The notes below the pieces were generated by a model. It searched no databases. It was not told the origin of the DNA and was given only the letters and a program-made list of their open reading frames with translations. A DNA stretch of 64,000 nucleotides from Collybia mongolica (taxonomy: Eukaryota > Basidiomycota > Agaricomycetes > Agaricales > Clitocybaceae). The position numbers and the translations under genes are program-made. Below, one piece after another: positions 46,101 to 57,400 of the stretch. Location: contig JAAXNY010000006.1 of assembly GCA_013420905.1 (NCBI GenBank), positions 3,410,001-3,474,000 of the forward strand, read 5' to 3'. Numbering within the stretch: the stretch's first letter is position 1; the number at the start of each line of letters is the position of its first letter.

Positions 46101-46372
46101 GATGTCTGATGTCACAAAAGCTTCAACCTGGCGAAGATGCGAGTGACTTGAAGCGTATTGCGTCGGAATCCCTAACACGGACACAATTACTTTTCACAAC
46201 GCTCCTTCCTAAACCATTCTCATCGTCACAAACATTATCTCCTGCGCCAACGGATAAGTTTGCCTTACTGTTACCATTTGGTGTTCCCATTTTGGAAAAA
46301 CAGTTTCAATCCGTTATTGATTCAGCGAAGCCTTCATCTAGATTCGGACTTCTCCTGGTTGGAGGTGTATAG
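43109..46372 (+). CDS. COG1: Conserved oligomeric Golgi complex subunit 1
   Basis: Start MSRRSSILSATISAPT (43109). After a Ser-rich leader come LFTKHTISEVKFIQQRLR, ADADAKQEELRLMVG, RYRDLLQASTSIIAIARSS, LLSAHMKLLLDAPEHMWRLI and KYYPAAWLLLLAGVVH, the conserved N-terminal half of COG1 (Vps51-like coiled coil). Later exons contain LVRRVLEYIQSDSPTLP, WILSSQLEQKEISQLI and a C-terminal FALLLPFGVPILEKQFQS before the stop at 46372. About ten short introns break the gene. The product tethers vesicles at the Golgi within the eight-subunit COG complex. Confidence 0.85.
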
Positions 46373-46747
46373 GATCGTGCAATGCAGGACTTTTACTAGC
46401 AATCTTACACCAATCCTTAATATGAAAAATATTCGCCACTTCCGAGGGTGGCATTTTGGAGGCTGTTTGACTGTCAATTTGTCTCACTAGTCCTTCTTTC
46501 CGCAGCCGTTGAATTTAATTGACCAACGTTATTGCTATGTTGATGTTCTTCCGTCATTTTCGTCGGGTGACACGCATCGTTTTCTCGAACACGTAGGCGG
46601 CGATGTTGCCACGAGACGGGAACGCCATTCCTTAACACCACGCAGACTTCACAGATTCTTCTCGCACATACAGAATTAAGACTCGTCGAGTAATTTTGGG
46701 TCTCATGCTTGTACATTCACTCCACTGGTAATATATATATGTAGTCC
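46373..46747. other. Convergent 3' intergenic region of COG1 and SSS1
   Basis: About 375 bp between two convergent stop codons. Only 3' flanking sequence is seen; no repeat or additional coding frame is supported. Confidence 0.5.
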
Positions 46748-47174
46748 TCATGCGCCCCCACTTAAAGGACGGGATGAGCATATGAACGTGAAACATAGTC
46801 AAGAGATTCACGTACACAAGGATGTTGTTTCTGCGGTTCAACTGTCAGATAAATATACAAGGTGCATACAGTAATGAAACGTACATTGGGATATGGATTA
46901 GCTTTACAAAATATCCGATGAAACCCATGACTCCGAAACCAATAGCGACAGCCTTGCAAATTTGTGTGAATTCTGGTGGGATTAGACAGTCAGATTCTGT
47001 GCTTCCGTTGCCCCAATAATACTCACCCTGTTGGTTGGGCTTTGTGCAACGTGTAAGGAACTGGAACTAGGCTGTTAGTAGGAGTGCGATGTAAGGAGAC
47101 GATATCGTTACTTGATTTCCATCACGGACGAATTGCTGGGGAATCTCGATGAATTCACGAACTTTGTCGGACAT
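46748..47174 (-). CDS. SSS1: Sec61 translocon gamma subunit
   Basis: Tiny tail-anchored protein of about 70 residues in five exons: [62 protein letters not shown] and NNILVGGA. The last codons are reached only after removing two small introns, giving TGA at 46748-46750. The transmembrane helix [20 protein letters not shown] is almost identical to that of animal SEC61G. It clamps the Sec61/SecYEG channel in the ER membrane. The start codon faces the PPR gene start, 241 bp away. Confidence 0.95.
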
Positions 47175-47415
47175 GGTGATGGTATATTGTGACGGAGGTG
47201 TTTATGCAAGACTTGCTGGCGTTCAGAGAGTGATCGGTATATAATTTCCCACGGCCCATTTCGACACGTTGGCCTTTTTCGGCGTCCCGCTAACGTGCCC
47301 GGCGAAAATTGGGCTATCCTTGGCCGCAAAAGTAAGCTTTATTGCAGTCTTTAGCTGTGAACTGAAACGACTAATACTCTCTGACTCTGCTTTTTCCAGC
47401 ATAATACACGCATGA

Positions 47416-49683
47416 ATGTCCTTCAGCGGTAGCTTGATACGATTTAGAGGTCTCCGTACCCTCACTCGCGCGTCACAGAATGTTTCTAGGAATCTTATTT
47501 TTCGCCACAATTCAACGGCGGCTCGTGACCCATCGGTTTTGAGCCACACCCTTCTCCAAAAGTTGAAGTCCAGCGATGGTCCCTCTGCTATTCACACATA
47601 CTATCCTGCGTTGGTCACGGAGCTCAAGAAGACTGCGACGACCTCCACATCGCGTGCTCCTTCCCCACTCAACCAACAACAGATCATCAGCCTTCTTGAA
47701 GTACTTGGCGCGTCCGGCCGACCCGCAGACCTTCAAAGAGTAGAGGAGATCTTGTCCGACATGCCCACCATGTTTGGTATAGAGCCTAGCATCGAGGTTC
47801 ACACCGCCATTCTTCGTGCTCTTATCAAACATGGGAACGTTCAAAGCATACAACGTTGGCTTTCCAATATGCCTTCACGCCCTGGACATTTCTCCCCAAC
47901 ACTCGAGCAGTTTCACATCGTGTTGGAAGCATGCATCAATCTTGCATCCTTTAAATTCATGCGGAATTTAGTCCGGTCTATGAGGCAATATGGATGCAAG
48001 CCTACCAACGAAACGTATAAAATCCTTATCCGTGGACGTTGGGAAATGGCGGTGCAGGAAGAGAAGATCCCACATGTCATTGCTTTTTCCTCAATACTTG
48101 ATAGTATGAAGCAAGCAGGATTAGCTTATGATCCCGAAATAAGCTCCCTTCTTTATGGCGGATATGCGGAACAAGGCTTGACCTCCTATGCTGAACAGAT
48201 TCAATCCCTGTACCAGGCGCAATTTCCAGACGTTGAAACTCCACAAGCGCGGAAAGAAATGGAATCAAATCTCAACTTGTCCCAAATTGCGCAAACACAG
48301 GGGATCAAGGCTGCTATTGCCCTTTTTAAATCAACAGCAGAGGAACGACAGGCTCCATCTGCCGCAACCTTGCGAGCGATCCTTCGACATTCCAGGACCA
48401 CGCATGACCTTCGTGTTCTTGAAGAGGAGTTCGCGACCCCAAGTCCAGTTGCTCATTGGTCAATACTTATTAATAACAACGTACGGGCAGGTAATCTAAC
48501 CAGTGCTCTGGCCGTCTATGAAGAGGCGAAGGATTCAGGGATTGTTCCAGACGCCGCCCTGGTTGGGCCTCTAATAACAGCACTGTGTCGAACTGCTGTC
48601 ACTCCTCCTTCAGATGAATCACTCGACCAAGCCCTCTCCATATATGAGGAACTTTCCCTAGCCAACCCCCAATCTTCCGATTCTCAGACATCATCCAACA
48701 ACACGGAACACTCGACAGGCCCGGATGCAGGCATCTACCAGACGTTACTCCGTGGTCTTGCATCATCAGCAAACAACAAAAAGTATTTTCCTATCGCAAA
48801 GTCATTGATGGAAGACATGGAATCTCGCCATGTGCCTATGAACAATAGCTTAACAACAAGTTCCAACATTGTCCTCCTCATGAAACGCTCTTCCAGTGTT
48901 GATGAGGTGCTCGAAGTTTACCACACACTCCGCGCTGGCCTGGATGAGAAAGGCTACGCTGTTGTGCTAAACGCTTTCTGCAAATTGTCTTTTGGAGATG
49001 ATATCCAGGTTCCTTCACTCACTAATTATTTTGAGATCGTCAAAGACATGCGTAGGGCCGGTCTCGAAATCACCGTTGAAGTGTATACGATCCTTCTGCA
49101 CCAGCTGGGCACCATCGCCACACAGATAACCGAAAAAGGCGCAGAACTACCTCCGGGGATACGAGACCGACTCATTAACACAACTCGTCGCACCCACGAC
49201 CTCCTCACATTAGACGCAGCGGTTTCTCCCGACGCATATGTTTGGAACCAGTTAATGGATACATATCAACGCCTGGGTTGTTTCGCAGACTCTTACAGAG
49301 TCTGGGATACAATGTACCTATCTGGAAGATTCGACCACGTCAGTGTGAGCATCATCCTGGATGCTTGTGGATACGCTGGTGCATGGCAGGTAGCAAAGAG
49401 AATCTGCGCGAATTTGTTCAGAGATCAGTTCTCCTTCAACCTTCATAACTGGAATACTTGGCTGGAATGCTTATGTCGCCTTGGAAGACTGAATGATGCG
49501 GTCAAAGTGGCTTGTATGGAGATGGGCAAGGAGCAAAACACGGTCATGCCTGACATAAACTCTGCACGCATTTTAATCAAGTTTAGCAGACAGCACAACC
49601 AACATCCCGAGGTGCAATCCCGTCTCCAGCGCTATTTGCCCGACTTGTGGAAAAAGCTTCCCGAGGACTTGAGACATCCGTGA
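47416..49683 (+). CDS. Pentatricopeptide repeat protein, mitochondrial
   Basis: A single uninterrupted exon of 755 codons, unusual among the intron-rich neighbours. The N terminus MSFSGSLIRFRGLRTLTRAS is Arg/Ser-rich without acidic residues, like a mitochondrial import signal. The body consists of degenerate 35-residue helical hairpins, for example VHTAILRALIKHGNVQSIQR, NETYKILIRGRW, AHWSILINNNVRAGNLTSAL, VYTILLHQLGT and DAYVWNQLMDTYQRLGCF. PPR proteins bind organellar transcripts; the target here is unknown. Confidence 0.85.
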   Translation: MSFSGSLIRFRGLRTLTRASQNVSRNLIFRHNSTAARDPSVLSHTLLQKLKSSDGPSAIHTYYPALVTELKKTATTSTSRAPSPLNQQQIISLLEVLGASGRPADLQRVEEILSDMPTMFGIEPSIEVHTAILRALIKHGNVQSIQRWLSNMPSRPGHFSPTLEQFHIVLEACINLASFKFMRNLVRSMRQYGCKPTNETYKILIRGRWEMAVQEEKIPHVIAFSSILDSMKQAGLAYDPEISSLLYGGYAEQGLTSYAEQIQSLYQAQFPDVETPQARKEMESNLNLSQIAQTQGIKAAIALFKSTAEERQAPSAATLRAILRHSRTTHDLRVLEEEFATPSPVAHWSILINNNVRAGNLTSALAVYEEAKDSGIVPDAALVGPLITALCRTAVTPPSDESLDQALSIYEELSLANPQSSDSQTSSNNTEHSTGPDAGIYQTLLRGLASSANNKKYFPIAKSLMEDMESRHVPMNNSLTTSSNIVLLMKRSSSVDEVLEVYHTLRAGLDEKGYAVVLNAFCKLSFGDDIQVPSLTNYFEIVKDMRRAGLEITVEVYTILLHQLGTIATQITEKGAELPPGIRDRLINTTRRTHDLLTLDAAVSPDAYVWNQLMDTYQRLGCFADSYRVWDTMYLSGRFDHVSVSIILDACGYAGAWQVAKRICANLFRDQFSFNLHNWNTWLECLCRLGRLNDAVKVACMEMGKEQNTVMPDINSARILIKFSRQHNQHPEVQSRLQRYLPDLWKKLPEDLRHP

Positions 49684-49853
49684 TATAATAAATTTCATAT
49701 CATCTATTTATCTACATAACACCTTGGGAAATGCTCAGATGCAATCTAAATTTTACAATTGATTTCGTTACGTGTGGTTGAACAACGCAAAAAGTTGTAG
49801 ATACCGTCTAGGGGAATAGATAGCTACTGCTAAGATAATGTAATCCAAATCGT

Positions 49854-52800
49854 CTATGATGCCAGCTCTTCTACAGATGGGCAGTCGCACTGAAAGTTTG
49901 TCAGTAATCACTTCTAACACTTAATTGGCGATTGAATCCACTTACGACAAGGTTGATGTCACCATATGCTGAAACAGGATACAGTCGTCAGAAATTAGTA
50001 TGGCAAGGAATAAGGTATGACAATTCACCGTCATCAATCCGTGAGACAGTTGGCCAGAACTTCTTTTCAAGAAGCCAAGGCAAAGGGTAGACAGCTGTTT
50101 GACGAGTGTAAGGTCTAGGGTTGAACGATTTGTATGAGTTGGCGAAGGAGAAAAATAATGACAAACCGATTCCATTCAGTTGATGCAATGGCAGAGATGG
50201 GATGCGGTGCGTTCTTTAGGACATTGTTATCTTTTGGTTGTTTTCCAGTAATGATATCTTCAGCCTCCTTGCGAATTTGTATCATCGCATCACAGAATCT
50301 TGGAAGGGTGATCAGCTACAATTTAAAAAGATCCAAGAGTATGATATCGTACCTATCAAGCTCTTCCAGAGTTTCCGATTCCGTGGGCTCGATCAACATG
50401 CAAGTGGGGATAGGCCACGAACACGTAGGAGGGTGGAAGCCATAGTCCTAAAACTTGCTTGTATAGCGGGTTGGAAGACACTGATCCGACATACATACCT
50501 GAAGACGCTTAGCGAAGTCGGTAACTTTCAATCCAGCAGATTTGTCAAACTCCGCCAAGTCAATGAGGAGTTCATGAGCAACCCGGCCTTTTTCGTTCTT
50601 GTATCTTAAAGTGTAATGACCAGAGAGTCGGCTGGCCATATAATTCGCACTTAGTAGGGCGATTTTGGACGAATCACCGAGCCCTTGACCGCCGAGCATC
50701 TTGACGTATGCCCAGGAGATAAGAGCAATAGAAGCGCTGCCGAAAGGTGCTGCTGATACTGCGTCGATGGCTTGATCTCCTTTCACTGGCATAATCGGAT
50801 GGCTCGGAAGAAAAGGAGCCAGATGTTCGGCCACGCAGATAGGCCTGTGACAATGAACTTAAGCCGCGATACACATAGACAACAAGATGACTTACCCAAC
50901 ACCAGGACCACCACCACCATGGGGGCTAGGAAGGCATTAGACCTGACAACAGCTTTGCGTATATGAAAGCTCACATGGCAAAAGTTTTGTGAAGGTTCAG
51001 ATGACAAACATCACCACCACATGTCGCAGGGTTGGTAAGACCAATCTGTGCGTTAAGGTTAGCACCTATTATATGGTCATTCAGCAACGACAACGGGAGC
51101 TGCAGGCAATGGCGTACCATCCAAGTAGACCTGGCCACCGTTATCATGGATGATTTTGCAGGCCTGTGGATAATGGTTAAGATACCAGCCATTGATACAT
51201 AAGAACATCTTACGTCTTGGATGCCAGACTCGAATACACCAAATGTTGATGGGTAGGTTACCTACACGGGGTTTATACACATACCAATAGATCGAAATAC
51301 TTCAAACACACCATAAATGCCGCCAAATTGTCTTTATGCTTCTCCGCTTTATTTCGCAGATCAGCCAAATCGAGGTTTCCATCAGGATGGACTTGCACAG
51401 AGACGACTTTCAACCCAGCCATGACGGCCGACTATGCTCGGTCAGTTAATGCCTCTCGAGGGAAAATACAATACTGACTGCAGGATTTGTTCCATGAGCG
51501 CTAAGAGGAATAAGACAGACATCACGGTGCTTTTCGCCGCGGGATTCATGATAAGCACGGATGACACAGAGACCAGCATACTCTCCGGCGGCGCCAGAGT
51601 TGGGCTGGAGAGTGGCGGAGTGGAAACCGGTAATCTTGCAGAGATCCTCCTCGAGTTCCTTTGACACAATATATCAGCACCGTTCAGTACTACGATGCAG
51701 GATAAACCAACCTTGATCACGGTGTGATAGCCCTTAACTTGATCATAGGGTGCAAACGGATGGACCGCGCTAAATTCAGGCCACGTAAGAGGGATCATAC
51801 TACTAGTACTATTTAGCTTCATAGTGCAGCTTCCCAAAGCAATCATGCTATGGACAAGACTGATATCTTTTGATGCCAGGTGGTGAATATATCGAAGCAT
51901 TTCTGTCTCTGAATGGTGCTTATTGAAGACAGGATGTGGCAGGTACTCTGAGGTACGTTGCAACGCAGGGGGAATTGCGTGCGCTTCGGGTTGTTTAAGA
52001 TTGGCCAATGTGTATGATGATGCAGAAGCAGCTGTGGTAAAGACGTTGATGAGAGACAATAGGTCTTCCGGAGATACACTTTCATCGAATGTAACTCCAA
52101 CCCGGGCGTCGTCAATCCGACGCAAGTTGATGCCAGCTACCGCCGCCGCGGAGTGTACTGCGTCAGCACTCCCCGCTACGGACGATACATTCAATGTAAC
52201 GGTGTCGAAAAATGTTTTGTTTTCCGACGTATAACCAACAGCCTCGACGGCCGACCTAAAGACTTGAGTGAAACCATGGACCTTCTTAGCGATTCTCTGG
52301 ATACCGGCAGGCCCATGATAGACAGCATACATGGCAGCCATGTTGGCGAGAAGGGCCTGACTTGTGCAAATATTACTTGTTGCTTTCTCCCGACGAATAT
52401 GTTGTTCACGCGCTATTGCAGTTTATGTCAATTTAGTATCTTAATGGAGGTAAAGTAACCTTACTCTGCAATGACAGGCGATAAGCTGACTGGCCAGTGG
52501 TATCTCGACTCCTCCCGATTAATCTACCGGGCATCTTTCGTTTGAGTGCATCGGTGACAGCGAAAAAACCTGCATGGGGTCCTCCATAACCTGCAGGGAC
52601 CCCAAATCGTGCGGAATTTCCAAGGACGACGTCAGCACCCCATTCACCTGGGGGTTTCAACATAGATAAGGCCAAAAGATCAGTGGCGCAAACCACCAAA
52701 CCACCCGCAGAATGAACAGACTCCGCCAATGCTCCGAAGTCCCGTATAGAGCCATTGACGTCTGGATATTGAACGAGCACGCCGCAGAGGTTAGTACGTA

Positions 52801-53639
52801 AGGATTGCTCCTTCAATGCAGATTCAGCATCCCGAACGACAAGATTAATCCCGAAGCCTTTGGCGCGCGTACGAAGGACAGCCAAGGTTTGTGGAAGAAC
52901 GCCTGAATCCACGAGGAATGTGCGCCTTTTTTGATGGGTTGAGAAGAATGCCATGACCATTCCCTCGGCCGCCGCCGTTGCTTCGTCAAGCAAAGAAGCG
53001 TTGGCGATATCCATTGACGTTAAAGACATAACCATGGTTTGATAATTGACAAGAGACTCCAGACGTCCTGTAATTGATGTAAGCTAAAATGCGCACATTA
53101 TATCACTTGATTTAGAATACCTTGAGCTATTTCAGGCTGATAAGGTGTATAAGGGGTATACCAAGCGGGGTTTTCCATGACCTGATGTGGGTAATCTCGG
53201 ATGATGAAATGACAGACATAAGAGGCGAGCGACGAACGTTCCGTAAAATTACTGGGGGCACCACAGCTGCATGATATCCCATCCCAATGTAACTCTTAAA
53301 CGGCTTATTTTGACCGCCAAGTATCTTCGCTCTCGCATGAAGTTGTGACTCGCTGAGAGCGGGGATGGTCGAGTTGTTCATGGCGGTGGTCGATATCCGT
53401 ATCTTAGGAGGTACAGTGTCCTCGATGAATGCCTCCATAGAGTTGTAACCTATCTTTGCGAGCATCTGCGAGGCCTCATGATCATCAGGCCCGATATGAC
53501 GCTCTGGAAACCCATCAAGCGGTGAAAAGAGAGAAGTCTGAGGTTTGAGAGTTGCAAGTCCTCGAGACCGACGGGCAAGAGACAAGCCTCGCTGACTAGA
53601 GAGCCGGACAATGCCCGCTGCAAAAGGCATGGTCACCAT
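49854..53639 (-). CDS. GLYDH: Glycine dehydrogenase (decarboxylating), P protein
   Basis: PLP-dependent glycine decarboxylase of the mitochondrial glycine cleavage system. Start [19 protein letters not shown] (53639), an Arg/Ser-rich import signal. Then [54 protein letters not shown] and [17 protein letters not shown]. The PLP-lysine motif [10 protein letters not shown] lies near 51000, followed by [20 protein letters not shown] after a short intron. C-terminal motifs include [19 protein letters not shown] and [12 protein letters not shown], with the stop at 49854. About 1,000 residues in ten or more exons, the full family length. GLYDH is reported near the A locus in other Agaricomycetes. 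Confidence 0.95.
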
Positions 53640-54096
53640 GATAGTAAGGAGTCAAGAAGGGACAGAGTAGAAATAAAACGATCGGTTCGCCAAGAGGCAT
53701 GGGAAGCGGTTCACCGAGCCATTCACCGAGTAAGGCTTATTTCGGAGCCTGAGCTGAGGTATGGGAGCACCGTATGGAATCGCATTTGGGCTGGTTTCAT
53801 TACTGAATTTCAAGGGGGATTCAAGAGTCATCATTGTCGTGAACGACGAGCAAATCGAAAACAAAGTCTAAACTCAACAAATAAGCGCCCAGCCTTTGCC
53901 TCCACTGGGACAAAAAACTTTTTTCTGGCTCGGAGTGGACATCCGCGTGACGTCATCAAATACGTATTACGGCATCAAGGCCAGACTGTCACTGCATGCG
54001 ACTCGTGAGAAAGCGAGCACCTCTTTAGAACGAACCCTGTTAGTTAGTATGTAACACCTCCTATTAGCCTAAGACGTAAACGCGGGCTTTTCCAAC
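53640..54096. promoter_or_regulatory. GLYDH upstream / ARMH3 downstream intergenic region
   Basis: About 460 bp containing the GLYDH promoter and the ARMH3 3' flank. It includes TGACGTCATCA (53950-53960), which contains the TGACGTCA palindrome of a consensus CRE/ATF-type bZIP site, about 310 bp upstream of the GLYDH start. No gene is visible. Confidence 0.45.
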
Positions 54097-56557
54097 TCAC
54101 GGAGCCTCCGTCTCGCGCGAAACTTTCACACCCTGCAATCCATCCGCTTCAATTTCCTTTGCAACCGTGCCCATCGCGTCCCTCGCCGTCTGACCGTTAG
54201 CCTGCCTCACCTTGCCCTCATAAAACTCGACAACCTCTAGCATAGACGTCAATATGTCTGTCTGACTATCGGCCGTCCGTCCATGATGAGGTGTGGCTAG
54301 AGAACTCAAGAGGGATGCTTGTTTCTTGAGAACCGACGACGCTCGTACGAGTTCATACTAGAAGAGTAAGGATAAGTCAAAAACAATCCAACTTCCTCCG
54401 AAGCTTGGCTATGCGTACAATAAATTCGTGGAGAGTATCTGGGGATGGCAAGTAGATATCAGCCTTACACAGTGCTAAATACAGAAGGTTGATAGCCTTC
54501 ATAAAAGTTCAATTAGTCAAATCAGTTCATGATTTGGCTGGTAGTAGATAATCACCTCTCGGACAACCTGTTCGACACCACCAGTTGTGGTCAAGCTATC
54601 CAATTTTGTAGATAAAAACTCCAATAAACCGATGAGAGCACTCCATAGCTCCTTCCAGTGATAACCTACATCAAATATCATCAAAAAGGTACAACTTGGG
54701 AAAAGGTTTCACAACCCACTAAGGCGAATATGGTTTTCTTGAAGAAACCAAAGAACACGATAACATATCCAGATACAGTTCCTGTCAATGTCTTGCATAA
54801 TCAGTATAGATGGTTATAATGAAGCCACTTCTCCCTCACGTGTATGAATACACATCCAGTCGCTTATGTAGGTTGTGGCGAAACCAAAGTACACAACAAT
54901 CTAATAATGCACATATCGGGGGAGATTGGAGGGGAAGTACAGGCAATACAGGTAACCTCTGATCGACGAGGGCTGTTGAAATCCTTGGTCTGATGTCTAC
55001 ATAGTTGACTCACCTGGCGACATAGGCGGATAGTGATGTCTGATGGGTGGCAAAGGGTTTTCATCACTTGATCGTTCTCAACTAAACAAAGGAGGATGTT
55101 CAAGGATATGTTCGCATACGCCATTGATCGGGAGGTGAATATTGAAGAGGCATGCGTTAGAAGATATGACGACAGGGTTAGGAGTGCAAAGAGCGGGGGT
55201 GGTATGTGACCTGATAATGTGCCTTCCGATATGTTTTCCACCAGAACCTTCGAGAATAAGGCGTTGTTGTGTAGGAATTCAAATATGGGTAGAAGGATGA
55301 CGGTGGCTTCAATTGGCCTACGATTCCGAGGATGAACGCAGCCTATGACAGAGAAAGGAGGAACGCACTGATCTTTAAAAAGTTCTCGAGGTGGATCATG
55401 TGAGGTAAGTGCGAGTGCATGATCTGGCCGCAACATTGCTAGCATTGTCCCAAAGGTGAATGAAAACGTCGGTTTTACATTATCATCATAGATTTCACGG
55501 TACGCTCTGGCTCAGTTATAAGTGTCTGATTAGTCGCTACTAACACAGGACATGCCTGCTCACTTAATGGATGCATCCAGTGCAACATTCGAAGCCCAGC
55601 ATACCTTCCGAAGCAAATCTTCATCCCTGGTTTCTTTGATCCGTTTGAGATATGGATTAAGCCTCGCCGCATCTGATTTATGGAAGTTGGCTAGAATAGC
55701 CAGGAACAATACGCCCTCAACAGCAAATTGCGCCGTGGCTGGCGACTTCATGAACTAAATTGGGGTAAAGAAATTTTGATACTTAGCCGCCGTTAAGATT
55801 CTCCGGAGTAGTATGAATGTAACACACAATTGCAATAGACGGAAAGAGGTCGCGTCGCAAAAAGTACGCGCCAGGGCTAAGCTGACCTATGCCACACACG
55901 TATATAAGTGCTGTCTGCAAAACTTGATGGCGAATAACAACTAGGTCAATATCGCATGAGATGTATGTAGAGCACAGCTGCACTACTTTCGCACCTGGGA
56001 CGTCCTCATCTGCAAGAATATCATTGACCATGGCTGTGAAAGCCTAAAGCGGTTTATACTATAATGGTTCATCCTCAGATAAGATGATAGGACACACCAT
56101 GAAGATGGTGTCGCTGTGGGCGACGCCTCCAGCCAAAATTTCCATGACTTCCCATCCAGTCAGGTTTTTTGCAAGTATAGAACGGATGAGAATTGAGAGG
56201 GTCTCCAGTGCGTGGGATTTTCTAACATCCCCAGCTTTCGTACTATGTCCATGTGCTACGCACTCCCGAAACAGCGCATTCAAGAATGGCTACTGGAAAA
56301 TATCTGGGAACAAGCTCTCCAGGATGGAAATATGGCCGACGACGAACCTTGAGGCGTCCGAGGCAAACGTCCTTAGTCGCCCGACTAAGTTCGTCTTTTA
56401 GGTATTCACGCTTGACGTCCAAGACGAGTAAGCTTGAGAAGAACTGCTCCTGTGTGTCTTTGGGCGCAATTTGTTGTGGTGTTGACCCCTGGAATAACTT
56501 GCTATACGTTTCTATGAGTTTGGATTGGAATACAGAGGGATGACGCCCGAAATTCAT
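54097..56557 (-). CDS. ARMH3/DUF1741 armadillo-like protein
   Basis: Start MNFGRHPSVFQSKLIETYSK (56557). The N-terminal exons read EQFFSSLLVLDVKREYLKDE, RKSHALETLSILIRSIL and GWEVMEILAGGVAHSDTIFM. Central exons include LAILANFHKSDAARLNPYLK and SMAYANISLNILLCLVENDQ. The C-terminal exons contain HWKELWSALIGLLEFL and VEFYEGKVRQAN, with the stop at 54097. Order and motifs match the DUF1741 family (human ARMH3/C10orf76), all-helical proteins linked to Golgi PI4KB and GBF1 function. It is broken by many short introns; about 600 residues, slightly shorter than the human protein. Confidence 0.8.
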
Positions 56558-57400
56558 TGATCAGCGGACAGCGATACAAGTTCTTTCACACTCAACAGTG
56601 GGCAACGTCCTCGAAATGACAGTCTGGGTCCGAAAGCAACCTGAACCATGTCGTCTTGCTAATTATAGACTTAACGCCGACACTCAGCAACGAGTCGGAG
56701 ATTACTATCAGCGGGCCCATCGTTGCCTACGGGCAGTGTAATGCTTATTTTCATTTTGGCCACTTCCACAGCTCCGTTTGCTTCAAAAAAAAACCCATGG
56801 CTCGGTGCATGTTATCCAAATAAGATCCTTGACTCAGAACAACAAATAAATGTCCTGAAATTCATGGGGAGGCTCGAGAAGGTGAATTTGATTAAGTAAA
56901 TTGTCTTTTGATAGTCAGGCCCACAACTGTGGGAAAGGGCACAGGAAATTGGTTGGATACAAAACCTTCTATATATCAATGGCTTCTATTCTACACATTT
57001 TATAAGGGTACAGAGTGTTAGATGCTATGGCAGGCTCCAGATTCGTTGTTCACAGAGGTGAGAGTGACAGGGACCGGGGTATGAAAATTTCTTGACTTTT
57101 GATGTGACTACAGTGACGAAAATAAGCAATACACATCTCATTTACTGAAATCAAGCCCATCGTCTCGGTCAACGCCCGCCACATTTTCTCCCCCAAAAAG
57201 AAACAATTGAGGCAGGGCAAGCTGTCCGTAAGAACCAGTTCTATATACTGGTAACTTCATGAATCTTCATTTTTCCGTTTCGTAGCGTTATGGGGGAGAG
57301 TCAAAAATCGGCATTAGTGGGCCACCCATAGTACAAGTTACGAGTAGATATGGTACATAAAAATGCATCGTTCTGTTCAGAAACTATCCAAAAAAATAAA
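56558..57400. other. Intergenic region between ARMH3 start and RSC9 stop
   Basis: About 840 bp holding the ARMH3 promoter and the RSC9 3' flank. No coding frame, tRNA or repeat was recognised. Confidence 0.5.
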
